A stretch of 64,000 nt of DNA, from the NCBI GenBank assembly GCA_036186865.1, contig AP025074.1, forward strand, positions 4,156,230 to 4,220,229. Reading direction: 5' to 3'. The DNA comes from Eustoma russellianum. Lineage: Eukaryota > Streptophyta > Magnoliopsida > Gentianales > Gentianaceae. The translations under genes were made by a program, and so were the position numbers. Under the pieces are notes generated by a model. That model saw nothing but the letters and a program-made list of their open reading frames with translations, was not told the DNA's origin and made no database searches. Shown piece by piece: positions 1 through 10,761 of the stretch (positions are counted from its first letter, which is position 1; each line of letters begins with the position of its first letter).

Positions 1-1135
1 AGAAGACCTCTTGTAATCAATAAATTCTTAATTATTGACTAAATAATATCTCTCTAAATTAATAAAATGTTAAGGTTTCAGCAGTATTAATTTAAAGAAG
101 TTCTACCTTAGCATGTGTGTGTGTATATATATGTGGATATACATACACAAATGCACATTAACATATATATAAGTTGTATATAAAAGCTCATTTCATTGAA
201 AAGATTGTGCTTTACTAAAAGAGTCCGTCGACCGGGGAGGTGGGGTATGGGGGGAGGGGCTACTTATTGAATGACCTTATCATCCTTGTTTGCCACATGT
301 GGCATTCCCTTCCAACCTGTTTACCAACTTCAACCGTATAAACGAGACTACAATCTTATTATTATTAGTGCACGACAATAAGTAAGAAAATATAAACAAA
401 AAACATATAATCTATCATGTGACTATCTTATATATATCAAGATTAGAATAATCTAATATCTGACTACTAATCAAATCATATATCAAGAATATTTTATTTC
501 ATTATTTTGTTGAATAGATCAGATAAACAGATGGGGTCGTCTAAGCGCCGCGTCACTCCGCCACATAACCCAAGTGTTTTAAAGTATAAAGCCAGCATTG
601 CCGTTTTCCCTAAATATAATGTATAAAAGTAGTATTGACTAGGTGACACATTTATCACATGTGACAGTATTTTACATACTATTACTTTTTATTACTAAAT
701 GAATGCTTTTATGTGAAGCTAATCAATGAAGCTGGTTTAATTTGAGTCGGAGTAATGGACACGTGGCTCTTACTTATCTGTTGGCGGTCAGGTGACCCGA
801 CCCCCTCAAGAATTCGGATCGCCTGACCCCCTCTTTAGGGGGTATTAAATGACCCGCTGACACGTGGCAGCAAGGGGAGTGGTGATGCTGGGTGCGTGTG
901 ACCCCCATCCAGCCTCACCACCACCACCCCCCTGCTGCCACGTGTTAGGCAGTCAGGTGGGGGGGTGAGGCTGTTGGCGGTCAGGGGATCCGACCCCCCT
1001 ACTCAAAGTCCTACCACCACAAGTAATTTAGGTTTAAGTTTTCTAGTGTAATTCTAATTCCAATTATTTATCTATATCACCTTTTAATTAGGAATTAACA
1101 ATTATTTACTTTTATCATTATTATCTTTAAAAGAC
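1..1135. other. 5' flank of ASG1-like copy A
   Basis: No gene is seen here. Positions about 424-660 and 1004-1130 match the flank of copy B (54960-55290) in order: the AATCTAATATCTGAC block, TATTGACTAGG, and CTACTCAAAGTCCTAC followed by a shared leader up to the exon. The stretch 665-1003 is absent from copy B and contains a G-box-bearing foldback sequence. The flank therefore dates from the tandem duplication, with one later insertion. It probably held the promoter of copy A. A polypurine stretch at 232-258 was noted without interpretation. Confidence 0.7.
778..1003. repeat. Foldback (MITE-like) element with G-box arms
   Basis: The left arm contains GACACGTGGCAGCA (about 859-873) and the right arm its inverted counterpart TGCTGCCACGTGT (about 932-944), around a short loop. 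Each arm carries CACGTG within ACACGTGGC, the ABRE/G-box core. A direct repeat starting CTGTTGGCGGTCAGG flanks the structure (about 778 and 971). A related element lies at 54496-54662. Copy B lacks it at the corresponding site, so it arrived after the duplication or was lost there. Superfamily is uncertain here; the 54.5-kb relative looks Mutator-like. Confidence 0.65.
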
Positions 1136-1384
1136 ATGGCTATTACACGCGATGTTCTTAATGACGGTAGCCATAATTATAACAGAGATCTTGCACTTAG
1201 TTCTCCAAATCAAACACCTTTTACGAGTAGCTATATTTATAGAGACGCTAACAATTATAACGGAGAAGTTGCAATTTGTTCTCGCCAGGCATCTTTTATG
1301 AGTAGCTGCAGTAGATATAATGATACTGACATTTTAGCTTACATGGATGAAATCGACAACGAAAAGGGTTATCTGCTTATGGAG
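1136..1384 (+). pseudogene. ASG1-like copy A, exon 1 remnant
   Basis: An 83-codon open exon starts at ATG 1136 and ends at the donor GAG|GTAAGT (1385). It aligns with exon 1 of copy B (to 55481), which lacks about 20 codons present here. The sequence contains the module YIYRDANNYNGE, which recurs in the fragment at 37.6 kb. The intron sequence after the donor matches copy B for about 25 nt and then breaks into a CATG/TA microsatellite. None of exons 2-5 of copy B is found in the next 50 kb, so this is the stump of a disrupted gene even though the exon itself is undamaged. A transcript reading into the repeats could still encode a short protein. Confidence 0.7.
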
Positions 1385-1415
1385 GTAAGTATAGTTAATT
1401 GTCTTGGTGGATATT

Positions 1416-1464
1416 ATACATGCATACATCCATACATACATACATACACATATACATACATACA

Positions 1465-1497
<33 letters not shown>

Positions 1498-1710
1498 TAA
1501 TATACATGCATACATGCATATATATATATATATTATATATATATATATTATACATGCATACATGCATATATATGTTCATATATAAATGTGTATATATCTG
1601 TGTGTTTTACATATGTGTGTGTGTTTATATATATGTGTATGCAGATATATGTATATATATACTCGCACACACACACACACATATACATATATATATATAT
1701 ATACACACAT
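1416..1710. repeat. Compound microsatellite, array unit 1
   Basis: Runs of TACA, TA, TG and CA are interspersed with the fixed word ATACATGCATACATGCATAT. The same order of words recurs before the other cysteine-protease exons (9254, 12033, 35270, 36561). The tract is therefore part of the tandem unit and not random simple sequence. The LINE is inserted in it; the remainder of this tract lies at 7849-7878. Confidence 0.85.
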
Positions 1711-1885
1711 AATCTCCATTACGATAGAATAGAATAGCTCCTGCGGCAATGGCGATTTCCGTCCCTCACTGATCAGCGGCTTCCGGCCACCGTCGCGGTT
1801 GCCGGTGTGCCCTCTGCCACCGGCCCTTTTCATCTCTGTCGACATTGTATTCTTCTGCGATCAGTGATCTTTTTTCTCCTACGAC

Positions 1886-3163
1886 ATGTCTACCGCGGCG
1901 CCGTCGTTCGCTGCTGTGGTAACCGGTGCCGTCACAGCTCAGACGATCAACATCTCTCCCAAAATGGTATCTCGGTACAAAGGTATTCCATTGATATCCT
2001 TTTTAGATTCGGAAATTGATGAACTTGCTGCTCCTTTCAAATGTTCATTAGTGGGTACTTTTTGGTATGGGAGGCCTCCATTGAAAGTGATCAGGGAAGT
2101 TTTTGAAAAGATTGGTTTTCAGCCGGATCTCCGTATCACTCTTATTGATCAGACACATATACTTCTCAATTTTCGCAATGAAGCAGATTATTTACGTTGC
2201 TTTTATCGGAGATCATGGCATATTTCTGGATGTCATATGCGGATAACGAAATGGACAGTAGATTTTGATCCGTCCACTGATGTGCCGATTGTGCCAGTTT
2301 GGATTGCTTTTCCTGGCCTTCCTGTTCATCTTCACCGAAAGGAAGCTTTATTTGAAATTGTGAAACCCATTGGCAGTCCTATCAAACTTGATGTTGCCAC
2401 AGCGGAGGGCCTTAGGCCGTCAGTTGCACGTGTGTGTGTAGAAATTGACATCTCCAGAGAATTACCGCAGAAAATTTATCTAGAAGCTAAAGGACGATTT
2501 ATTCTGCAACCTGTTACTTATGAAGATTTACCTTTGTTTTGCACTTCTTGTAGACGGTTAGGCCATGCAGCCTCCACTTGTTTGCCCACTTCAGAAAATA
2601 ACATTCCTCCACCGCCGCCACCCCCTCCACGTCGACCACAGGCACAGCGGTGGACTCCTGTTAAATCGCGCCCTGCTGCTCCAGCTAACCCATCACAGCA
2701 GGCTCTGGTGTTGTCCGATACGGTTACTTTGTGCCCTGCTGCACCATCTAACCCTTCAGAGCCAGTTACTGCTTTGCCCGATGACCCTCCCTGCGAGGTT
2801 TCCCCCACACGCGACGCAATTCTCACGGAACATAACCCAGCAGATAATTTGGGACCATTGCGTGATTCCATGGAATCCGGTGATATTGGACATTCATCTG
2901 ATACTGACCTTCCGGTTACAGACAACATTGAAATTACTATGGTGCCAGAAGATGTCGCTACTCGCATCCAGCAGTTGCCTGCTACTCCTGATACGGATAT
3001 ATTAATCTCTCGCTTACAGGATTCGTCAGATGATTTTATTCAGGTGGTACCACGTCGAAAACGTCGGTCAAAAAAGGATCTTCCACCCTTACCTCCGTCG
3101 TCTATTCTCACACGCAGCGCTTCGCATGCGATACAGGGAAGTAACACCACCCTTTCTCAATGA
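1886..3163 (+). CDS. LINE ORF1 protein (DUF4283-type, CCHC)
   Basis: A 425-residue intact frame. The N-terminal half (about residues 30-200) resembles the DUF4283 domain of plant L1 ORF1 proteins. It is followed by a zinc knuckle CTSCRRLGHAASTC (about residue 219), a proline run, and a low-complexity tail ending in a basic KRRSKKD patch. In plant L1 elements this protein binds the element RNA in the ribonucleoprotein particle. The start at 1886 was chosen because it is followed by a typical N-terminus. The stop overlaps the ORF2 start as ATGA (3160-3163), an arrangement suited to termination-reinitiation. Confidence 0.88.
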   Translation: MSTAAPSFAAVVTGAVTAQTINISPKMVSRYKGIPLISFLDSEIDELAAPFKCSLVGTFWYGRPPLKVIREVFEKIGFQPDLRITLIDQTHILLNFRNEADYLRCFYRRSWHISGCHMRITKWTVDFDPSTDVPIVPVWIAFPGLPVHLHRKEALFEIVKPIGSPIKLDVATAEGLRPSVARVCVEIDISRELPQKIYLEAKGRFILQPVTYEDLPLFCTSCRRLGHAASTCLPTSENNIPPPPPPPPRRPQAQRWTPVKSRPAAPANPSQQALVLSDTVTLCPAAPSNPSEPVTALPDDPPCEVSPTRDAILTEHNPADNLGPLRDSMESGDIGHSSDTDLPVTDNIEITMVPEDVATRIQQLPATPDTDILISRLQDSSDDFIQVVPRRKRRSKKDLPPLPPSSILTRSASHAIQGSNTTLSQ

Positions 3164-6100
3164 ATATTATGATATGGAATACACGAGGCCTTCGTGCCTC
3201 TAAGCCTCGTTTGCATCATTTAATTCACGAACATCGTCTTACTGGTACTTATAGAGCCTAAGCATGCATCTACTACTGTTTCTCGGTATGCTTTAGAGTT
3301 TGGCTTTTCCAATTCATATGCATCGCAGTCTGAACGTATATGGTTTTTCTGGCGTGATTCTTACTTCGAGTTGGTCTCAGTACAGGACGAAGGGCAAATA
3401 GTACATTTCACATTACTCTTTCGGCAGTTGCAGCGTGTTTTTGTCCTCTCAGCAGTCTATGGCAGCCACACGCCATTTCTGCGTCGTGCATTGTGGGCTT
3501 CTCTATGTGATTTTTCGGAAAATACAACACTCCCTTGGGTTTTAGGGGGAGACTTCAATACATTCCGTTCTCTCTCAGACCATGAAGGAAGATCTCAGCC
3601 TTCACTCTCAGTTTTGCAAGATTTCAATGATTGTATAGAATCATGCGGTTTGATGTCGCTGCCATTTCAGGGTTCTAGGTTCACATGGTCGGATGGTCGC
3701 GGTCTCGGCAGGCTACGTCGCCAATTAGATTGGTTATTTATCAATTCTGAATTTCATGATCTCTTTGAAGACCAGCAGCTGACGCATCTCCCTCAAATTG
3801 CGTCAGACCACACGCCATTGCTCTTCATATGCCGACATACTATAAGCTCAAGGCGCCGCACATTTCGATTTTTAGATTCATGGCTGCAGCATCCAGATTT
3901 CACAGCTTATATGCGAGATGCGTGGAATGCGTATCCAACAATGGGAGGCATGTATGGATTCTATGATAAATTATTTAAGTTCAAAAAGGATGTGCAGCAA
4001 TGGAATAAAAACATCTTTGGTAATATTTTTTCACGCATTCAACATGCTGAGGCTAAGCTTACACAAGCTGAACAACAGTGGGACATGCAGCCGACAGAGG
4101 AGAGTCGTATGGAATATCATCGCGCAAAGGCAGAATATCAACAAGCAGCCTCCTATGAAATGCATTACTGGAAACAAAAAGCAAGAGTCAGATGGTTGAA
4201 GGATGGAGATGCAAATACTAGTTACTATCATTCTATAGTCAAAGGCAGGCGTCTACATCTTAAGATTCAGCAAATACAATCATCTACTGGTCTTATCTGC
4301 TCTACCCCTGATGATATCATGACTGAAGCAGTATTGTTCTACACATCTTTATTTGCGAGAGAAGCAACGGGAAATTATGATCAAATTCTATGTCATATTC
4401 CATCTCTGCTTTCAGCAGATGACAACGCCTCCTTAACTCAAATACCCATGCCTGACGAAATTAAGACGGCGGTTTGGCACTTGGATCCACACAGTGCGGC
4501 AGGGCCTGATGGTTTTGATGGTAATTTTTATAGAGCTTGCTGGTCCATTATACACAAGGATGTTATCTTAGCAGTTCAGGAATTTTTTCTTGGCGTGCCA
4601 CAGCCCAAAGTTATGGCGAGTGCTTTGATCACCTTAATTCCAAAGAAAGTTTCTCCTACCACTTTCAGTGATTATCGTCCTATTTGTCTCACTAATTTCA
4701 TCAGTAAAGTTTGTACCAGAATAGTTGCAAGTCGCTTGAGTAAGTTGTTGCCACGTCTAATCTCCCCCGAGCAAACGGGTTTTCTGCCGGGAATGGATAT
4801 TTCACAATCAGTTTTGTTGGCTCGAGAGATGATTCATATGCTTGACCGCGGTGGTTCACAACTCTGTCTCAAATTGGATATGATGAAAGCTTTCGACAGA
4901 GTTAGCTGGGAATACTTGGAATTAATTCTAAAGGCCTTTGGATTTTCAGATTTTTTACGCGTATTATTCTGAATCATTTGAGTGCCACCACGTTTGCCGT
5001 TTTAATAAATGGACAACCCTCAACTTATTTCCGGCCGTTTAGAGGAGTAAAGCAGGGAGACCCTTTATCTCCATTATTATTTATTTTAGCAGCAGAGGGT
5101 TTTAGCAGAGGCTTAAAAGCTTTGACATCAGCGGGTGTGTTAGAGCCGTTTCGAATGGGCCGCATGCCGTTTCCAGTTACACATTTGGCTTATGCGGATG
5201 ATCTTCTCATTTTTCTTCGAGGTACACAGCGAAATTTAAGACAATTTCATATGTTTCTTAAACAATATGAAACTGCCTCAGGCCAGAAAGTCAACTTCCA
5301 AAAGAGCAGTATGATTCTTTCTTCGTCTGTTACTCCACATCAGCGTCAATGTTTCATGAATATTTTGGGCATGCGTCTTGCCACTCTTCCGTTTCGCTAT
5401 CTTGGATCATTTTTACACAAGGGTATCTCTCGCTCTCAGCACTGTGTCTCACTGTTACAGCATATTGATGACAGACTTCAGGGGTGGCACTCTAAATTAT
5501 TATCTACTGCAGGCCGCCTCGTGCTTTTACAATCGGTAATAGCAGCACTGCCTCTTCATATTATGGCTGCGGGAGGAATTCCTAAATCGGTCATTAAAAT
5601 TATTCATCGCAAAATGGCTACGTTCTATTGGGGTCATCGACATCATTGGGTCTCCTGGGCAAACATTACTAAGCCAACGTCTGAGGGAGGATTAGGCCTC
5701 CGAGACTTAACTGTCCTTCAAAAGGCATATCATTGCCGTCTTTGGTGGTCTTATCATCAGCATTCAACTTTGTGGAGCCAATTCATGCATGCAAAATATG
5801 GTCAGCGGCAGGATTACATCCCTCGGCTCACTGACTCACCGATCTGGAGAACAATCTGCCGTATTCATTCGTTCTGTTTAATGCACACGATCAGACAGGA
5901 TGATCATCTCACATGGATACCGGCGACACTGGGGGAATTTTCAATCAAGAGTGCATATGATGTCTGCCGCACTTCATCTCCCACTATGCTGTCGTTCTCT
6001 TTTATTTGGTCCAAGCATCATTCACCCTCTATTAGACTGTTCTTATGGCGTATTTTTCACTCCGCATTGCCTTTTCAGGATTATATTGGCAGATATATTG

Positions 6101-7014
6101 CGGCACAGCCAACACAATGCCCGTTCTGCAGGCGCGATTCGGCTACGATAGACCACGTTTTCATCTCCTGCTCTCATATTCATCCTATATGGTCTTACTT
6201 TGCAAGTGAGCTGCATTGTCCCCCTCCTTCATCCTTGCACCTACGCCATTATCTTCTCGCTTGGTGGTATCGGTCATCTTTTTCTTCTCTTATTGGGGTT
6301 TATAAAATTGTGATTCCTGCTATCATTGTGCACAACGTTTGGCGGGCTTATACATCCATTGTTTATGGGGACAAAACAACATGTACAACATTTTCTCTAC
6401 AAGCCAACATCCGTTATGATATTACTCTATGGCACAAAAAAATAGCAGGCTCTAAACTTTGTGACTCCCCACGTCAAGTATTCCGATGGCTTCCTCCCCC
6501 TCGACCGCCTCGACCAATTGTAGTTCGTTGGATCACTCCGCCTTCTGGCCGATTGAAGCTAAATGTGGATGCTGCAGTAGGCCAACACTTTGCAGCGGGC
6601 GGTGCCATATTACGTAACCATATAGGATTATGTCTAGGAGCAATTTCATTCCGGCTACCACAATGTTCTCCTCTTCATGCAGAAATCCAGGCTGCGCTTT
6701 TTGGCCTTCTTTATTTCCTTCCGTTATATCGCTCAATTACCCTCGAGTCAGACTGCGTCCAGCTAACTGATCGTATCAGGCAGTCGAACGCATCCCATGG
6801 AAATTACCACATCCGTTGGCTTCTTCATCTGGTTCATTCTCATCGACTCTCTAGCAGTCATACTTATCGTGAAGCAAATATGGCGGCACATTATTTAGCA
6901 CAGCAGGCCATGCTAAACCCAATTACGAAGTGCTATTCCTCAGCTAATCTACCGTCTTTGGTCAAGGCAGCTGTTACTTTAGATCTCACGTCAGCTCACC
7001 TCCGATTCCCTTGA
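3160..7014 (+). pseudogene. LINE ORF2 (endonuclease-RT-RNase H), two frameshifts
   Basis: The frame opens at ATG 3160 with MNIMIWNTRGL, the start of the APE-type endonuclease. It shifts near 3240, runs from there to a stop at 4972, shifts again at or before the T-run near 4950, and continues to TGA at 7012-7014. Endonuclease landmarks are IEPK, GGDFNTF and SDHTPLL. RT landmarks are PLIF-type core motifs, GVKQGDPLSPLLF (about 5055) and AYADDLLIF (about 5190). A zf-RVT-like segment with CPFCRRD and HVFISC lies at about 6120-6175. RNase H residues are seen in NVDAAV, AEIQAAL, ESDC and REANMAAH (6560-6890). Both shifts interrupt conserved domains, so they are damage and not programmed sites. Confidence 0.9.
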
Positions 7015-7848
7015 CACTTGAGGTCTTCCATATGGATTGGCGCTATTCTGCCTCACCTGCCTGCACCCATTGGGCTGCAGGCGGGCACGGTATGTTTTCT
7101 CCGTCCACTTTTTATGCATTATGTGGTTTAATATATCAATATAACATGCTGCTTTGTTTCATGAGAGCGATTTGGATATCCAATTGGTGCCTATATTGCA
7201 CTTTCATTCTTGCATTGTCGCTTTGGGGACAATCATGCGATGACATGGAACGATATTCTATATTGTCGAGTTGCCGAGTTGCTGGAATCTACACATTGTC
7301 GCCTTGGCTGCCTAGTCAAGGCGACTTGGGTACGCAATTACACATTTGGTTTATGCTTCTTGCTTATGGACTTTCTCCTCTATTAATGTGTTCTTTTCAT
7401 CCGTGCGAGATTACACATCCGATGAATACCGTTTATATGGAGCAAGTGCACCATCTCATCAGTCTGTCACGATGGCATCCTACTTTCTATGAAGACTTTG
7501 TAGCTTGGTTCAACTCCATACAACACATGTCCAAAGTCGGCGATTATCCTGATTGGGGCCTCATCTTCTTCTCCTATCCCCCTGCATCAAATCTTCGGTT
7601 GTACATATTTTTCCACAAACATCATATCAATGACAGCCGTATAAATATGTACGCTTTTTCCTTCGCCAAGGTTTTATCCACAAGGGTGGTTTTACTTGGC
7701 AAGGTTTTAATGCGGCATATCATATACGACTGGAGATATGACATTATTAGTTCGTTAATTCATTTATTTACATTCACAGACTTTTGTAATATGGTTTTCC
7801 TCCGCCACAAGTGAGGTTTTCCGTAATAAAATATCTTTTATAAAAAAA
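7015..7848 (+). other. LINE 3' UTR with two hairpins
   Basis: Hairpin 1 pairs 7056-7065 (CCTGCCTGCA) with 7076-7085 (TGCAGGCGGG). Hairpin 2 pairs 7299-7306 (TCGCCTTG) with 7317-7324 (CAAGGCGA). Both are also formed in the truncated relative (10810-10839 and 11059-11084). A block at 7630-7740 with CAAGGTTTTATCCAC and GGCAAGGTTTTAATG is the best conserved part; similar words recur in the 3' regions of many plant retroelements. AATAAA at about 7825 and the A-run at 7842-7849 mark the 3' end. Confidence 0.75.
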
Positions 7849-7878
7849 ATATATATATACACACATATATATGTGCAG

Positions 7879-8550
7879 CGTGTAGACATTGATTGGAGAA
7901 GGGAGGATGTGCTCATGTCAATACAGAATCAAGTGAAATGCAACTCCTGTCATGCCTTTACAACATCCTGCACACTAGAATTCATACGAAAGAGGAAAGA
8001 TGACGTGTTTGAACAACTTAGCGCTAAGGAGTTAGTTGATTACTCCAAGAGTTTTATGAATTTCGGATGTGCTGGAGGAAGGATAGACAGATGCTACAAT
8101 TATGTGATGAAAAATGGGATATCTCTAGAACAAGGCTATCCGTATTATCAGAGGGATGATCCATGTGATCCCTAGAAGAAGAGAAATTCAGTCATGGGTA
8201 CTCTTGGACATGGATATGACATCCTACTAAGAAGTAATTTTGGATGGATATATGAATATGAGAAAGCGATAGTAGGCGCCCTTCATCAACCACCTGTTGC
8301 TGTAGATTTGGTTCCTGTGAGCACGGAACTGTTAACTGGCACAGGCGTAATGGATAAATTGACACCCCTACCACGTCGTCTTGCAGGTCTTCATGCAATG
8401 GTAATAGTTGGAGCCATTATATTCAAAGGTAAAAAGGTATGGATCATATGCAACTCTTGGAGAGAGATTTGGGGCTACGGAGGTTACGGATACATGGCAA
8501 AATCGCTCACCCGTATGTTCTCATTAACATGCTTTTCCATCATTAAGTAA
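7879..8550 (+). pseudogene. Papain-like cysteine protease last exon, unit 1
   Basis: The best preserved of five copies. A splice acceptor TGCAG precedes CGT GTA GAC at 7879, and the frame runs to TAA at 8548-8550, broken only by TAG at 8173-8175 where unit 2 has TTG. It covers the mature peptidase C1A domain from VDIDWR, equivalent to the start of mature papain. The catalytic Cys sits in KCNSCHAFT, the His in LHAMVIVGA and the Asn in CNSWREIWGYGG. No I29 propeptide, signal peptide or earlier exon is present, so no active enzyme could be made. A MITE lies in its 3' flank. Confidence 0.88.
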
Positions 8551-9253
8551 ATATTGTTGTATAGTTGGATTTAGGCAAAAGTTTGAAAAACGTTCTACGC
8601 GTCCATCTACGGAGATATGATATTTTAGTCAGTAGTTAAAACATTTTCAAAGAACTATTCGAGTGTATGTTATTAGCCATTCATATGAACTTCATTGTTG
8701 GAGAGATTTTTGTTTGCTTGATACAGGGGAAACAGGGGTGTAGCGATTTTATATGGTGGCACTTTTTGTCGTTTAGAATTAGGGGTGTTAAACAAACCGA
8801 GCCGTTCGCAAACTATTCGAGTTCGGTTCGTATTCGGTTCGTATTCGTTCGTTAATTATTTGTTAACGAGCCGAATTCGAATAGGTATTCGAGTTCGTTT
8901 AGTTAAACGAGCCGAATTGTTCGTAAATAGTTCGGCTCGTTTAAACAGTTATAAGGTTATCGAGCCAAACTCGAACCAATTTTAAAGTTCGTTTAGCTAA
9001 ACAAACCGCGCCGAACTATTCGTTTAGCTAAACGAATTCGAGTTTGAAAACTTAGTATTCGGTTCGGCTCGGTTCGTTAACACCCCTATTTAGAATGTAG
9101 TTTTCTTAGGGATTCAATTGAGATTTGAGAAGTTTGTTGGTCTTGGAAATGAGATTTAGATTAGGATTTTGAATGGGATGTTATGTTTGAAAATGCTTTT
9201 GGTTTGGATAGTTCTGGAGTTATCCAGGCAGTTCATTGACAAACATCAATTTA
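8551..9253. other. 3' flank of array unit 1
   Basis: Sequence that follows every protease exon in the array. It includes TTTGCTTGATACAGGGGAAA, a GATTCAATTGAGATTTGAGA word, and an end at TTCATTGA-AAACAT just before the next microsatellite. No coding content was recognised. Unit 1 alone carries a 309-bp MITE here. Confidence 0.7.
8772..9096. mobile_element. hAT-type MITE with 8-bp TSD
   Basis: The body is 8780-9088 (309 bp). Its ends are inverted: TAGGGGTGTTAAACAAACCG on the left, and on the right CGGTTCGTTAACACCCCTA. The target duplication TTTAGAAT lies at 8772-8779 and 9089-9096. The related flank before unit 5 (about 34776-34790) has a single CGTTTAGAATGTA at the same place, an unoccupied site that confirms both ends. 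The interior is rich in TTCG/CGAA and has no ORF, so it is non-autonomous. An 8-bp duplication with short inverted ends fits the hAT superfamily. Confidence 0.92.
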
Positions 9254-9289
<36 letters not shown>

Positions 9290-9482
9290 CATGCATACAT
9301 GCATATATATATGTACATATATAAATGTGTATATATATGTGCGTGTGTGCGTGTGTGTATATATGCATATATATACATGCATACATGCATATATATGTTC
9401 ATACATAAATTATGTTTACATATGTGTGTGTTTTATATATATGTGTATGCATATATATGTATATATACACACTTATATATAG
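9254..9482. repeat. Compound microsatellite, array unit 2
   Basis: TG, TA and ATACATGCATACATGCATAT words appear in the same order as in the unit 1 tract, followed directly by GAGATGCAG and the second protease exon. It has no coding content, although reading frames stay open through the dinucleotide runs. Confidence 0.85.
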
Positions 9483-9487
9483 AGATG

Positions 9488-10150
9488 CAGCGTGTAGACA
9501 TTGATTGGAGAAGGGAAGATGTGCTCATGCCAATACAGAATCAAGGAAAATGCAACTCCTGTTATGCCTTTACAGCAGCCTGCACACTAGAATTTCTACA
9601 AATGAGGAAAGATGAAGTGTTTGAACAACTTAGCGTTAAGGAGTTAGTTGATTGCTCCAAGAGTTTTATGAATTTTTGATGTGCTGGAGGAAGGGTAGAC
9701 AGATGCGTAAAAAATGGGATATCTCTAGAACATGATTATACGTATTATCCGAGAGATGATCCGTGTGATCGCTTGAAGAAGAGAAATCCAGTCATAGGTA
9801 CCCTTGACCATGGATGTGACATCCTACTAATCAGTAATTTTGGATGGGTGTATGAATACGAGAAAGCGATAATAGACATTGTTCATCAATAGCCTGTTGC
9901 TGTAGGTTTGGTTCCTATGAGCACGGAACTGTCAATCGGCATAGGCATAATGGAGAAATGGACACCTCTACCACGTCATCTAGCAGGTCTTCATGCAATG
10001 GTAATCATTGGAACCACTGTGTTCAACGGTGAAAAGGTATGGATCATACGCAACTATTGGAGAGAGACTTGGGGACACGGATGTTACGGATGCATGGCGA
10101 GATCGCTCACCCGTCTGTTCCCACTGATATGCTTTCCCATCATTAAGTAA
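9488..10150 (+). pseudogene. Papain-like cysteine protease last exon, unit 2
   Basis: Starts after the acceptor ATGCAG and ends at TAA 10148-10150. It retains KCNSCYAFTAACTLEF (catalytic Cys), LHAMVIIG (His) and RNYWRETWG, where the Asn is kept but the usual Ser after it is Tyr. Stops occur after FMNF (about 9677) and in the HQ-PVAV segment (about 9890), and several codons are deleted after GGRVDRC. A clear pseudogene, more damaged than unit 1. Confidence 0.88.
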
Positions 10151-10499
10151 ATATGGTTGTATAGTTAGATTTAGACAAAAGTTGGCAAAAATTTCTACGC
10201 GCCCGTCATTTTCGAAGAACTATTTGATTGTATGTTAATAGCTGTTTATATGAACTCTATTATTGAAGAGATTTTTGTTTGCTTGATCAGGGGAAACAGG
10301 GGCGTAGCGATTTTATGTGGCGACACTTTGTATCGTTTCGAATGTAGTTTTCTTGGGGATTCAATTGAGATTTAAGAAGTTTGTTGGTCTTGAAAATGAG
10401 ATTTGGATTAGGATTTCGTATGAGATATTAAGTTTGACAATGCTTTCGGTTTTGATATTCTGAAGTTAATTATCTAGGCAGTTCATTGATAAAACATAT

Positions 10500-10542
10500 A
10501 TTTTGTGTGTGTGTGTATATATATATATTATACATGCATACA

Positions 10543-10619
<77 letters not shown>

Positions 10620-10661
10620 GTGTGTGTGTGTGTGTGTTATATATATGTGTATGCACATATA

Positions 10662-10749
<88 letters not shown>

Positions 10750-10761
10750 CGCGCGCGCGTG
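10500..10761. repeat. Compound microsatellite ending in (GT)n(GC)n
   Basis: Long TA runs (about 10547-10617 and 10663-10710) are separated by TG-rich and TGTATGCACATA words. They end in (GT)15 at 10711-10740 and (GC)9 at 10741-10758. The alternating purine-pyrimidine GT/GC run is unusually GC-rich for this window. A truncated LINE begins immediately after it. Confidence 0.9.

Larger units (their letters stand above)
1693..7866 (+). mobile_element. L1-type LINE, nearly full length, with TSD
   Basis: The body is about 1711-7848 (6.1 kb), flanked by an 18-nt direct repeat ATATATATATACACACAT at 1693-1710 and 7849-7866. The repeat lies in low-complexity sequence, so its exact length is uncertain. 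Order: 5' UTR, ORF1, ORF2 (endonuclease, reverse transcriptase, zinc-binding segment, RNase H), an 830-nt 3' UTR with two hairpins, AATAAA at about 7825, and a short A tail. ORF2 has two frameshifts, so this copy is dead. A 5'-truncated relative lies at 10762-11513. The element is in the same orientation as the protease exons it interrupts. Confidence 0.9.

Noticed and set aside
7011..7814. A long open frame through the LINE 3' UTR, also open in the truncated copy (10846-11481), with matching C-terminal reading.
   Set aside because: The best conserved stretch matches a nucleotide motif common in plant retroelement 3' regions (CAAGGTTTTATCCAC). Differences between the copies there are few and evenly silent and replacing, and no domain is recognisable. 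Most likely non-coding.
7879..8550. Unit 1 protease as a working gene.
   Set aside because: In-frame TAG at 8173 and no propeptide or signal exon upstream; what precedes it is a microsatellite and a LINE.
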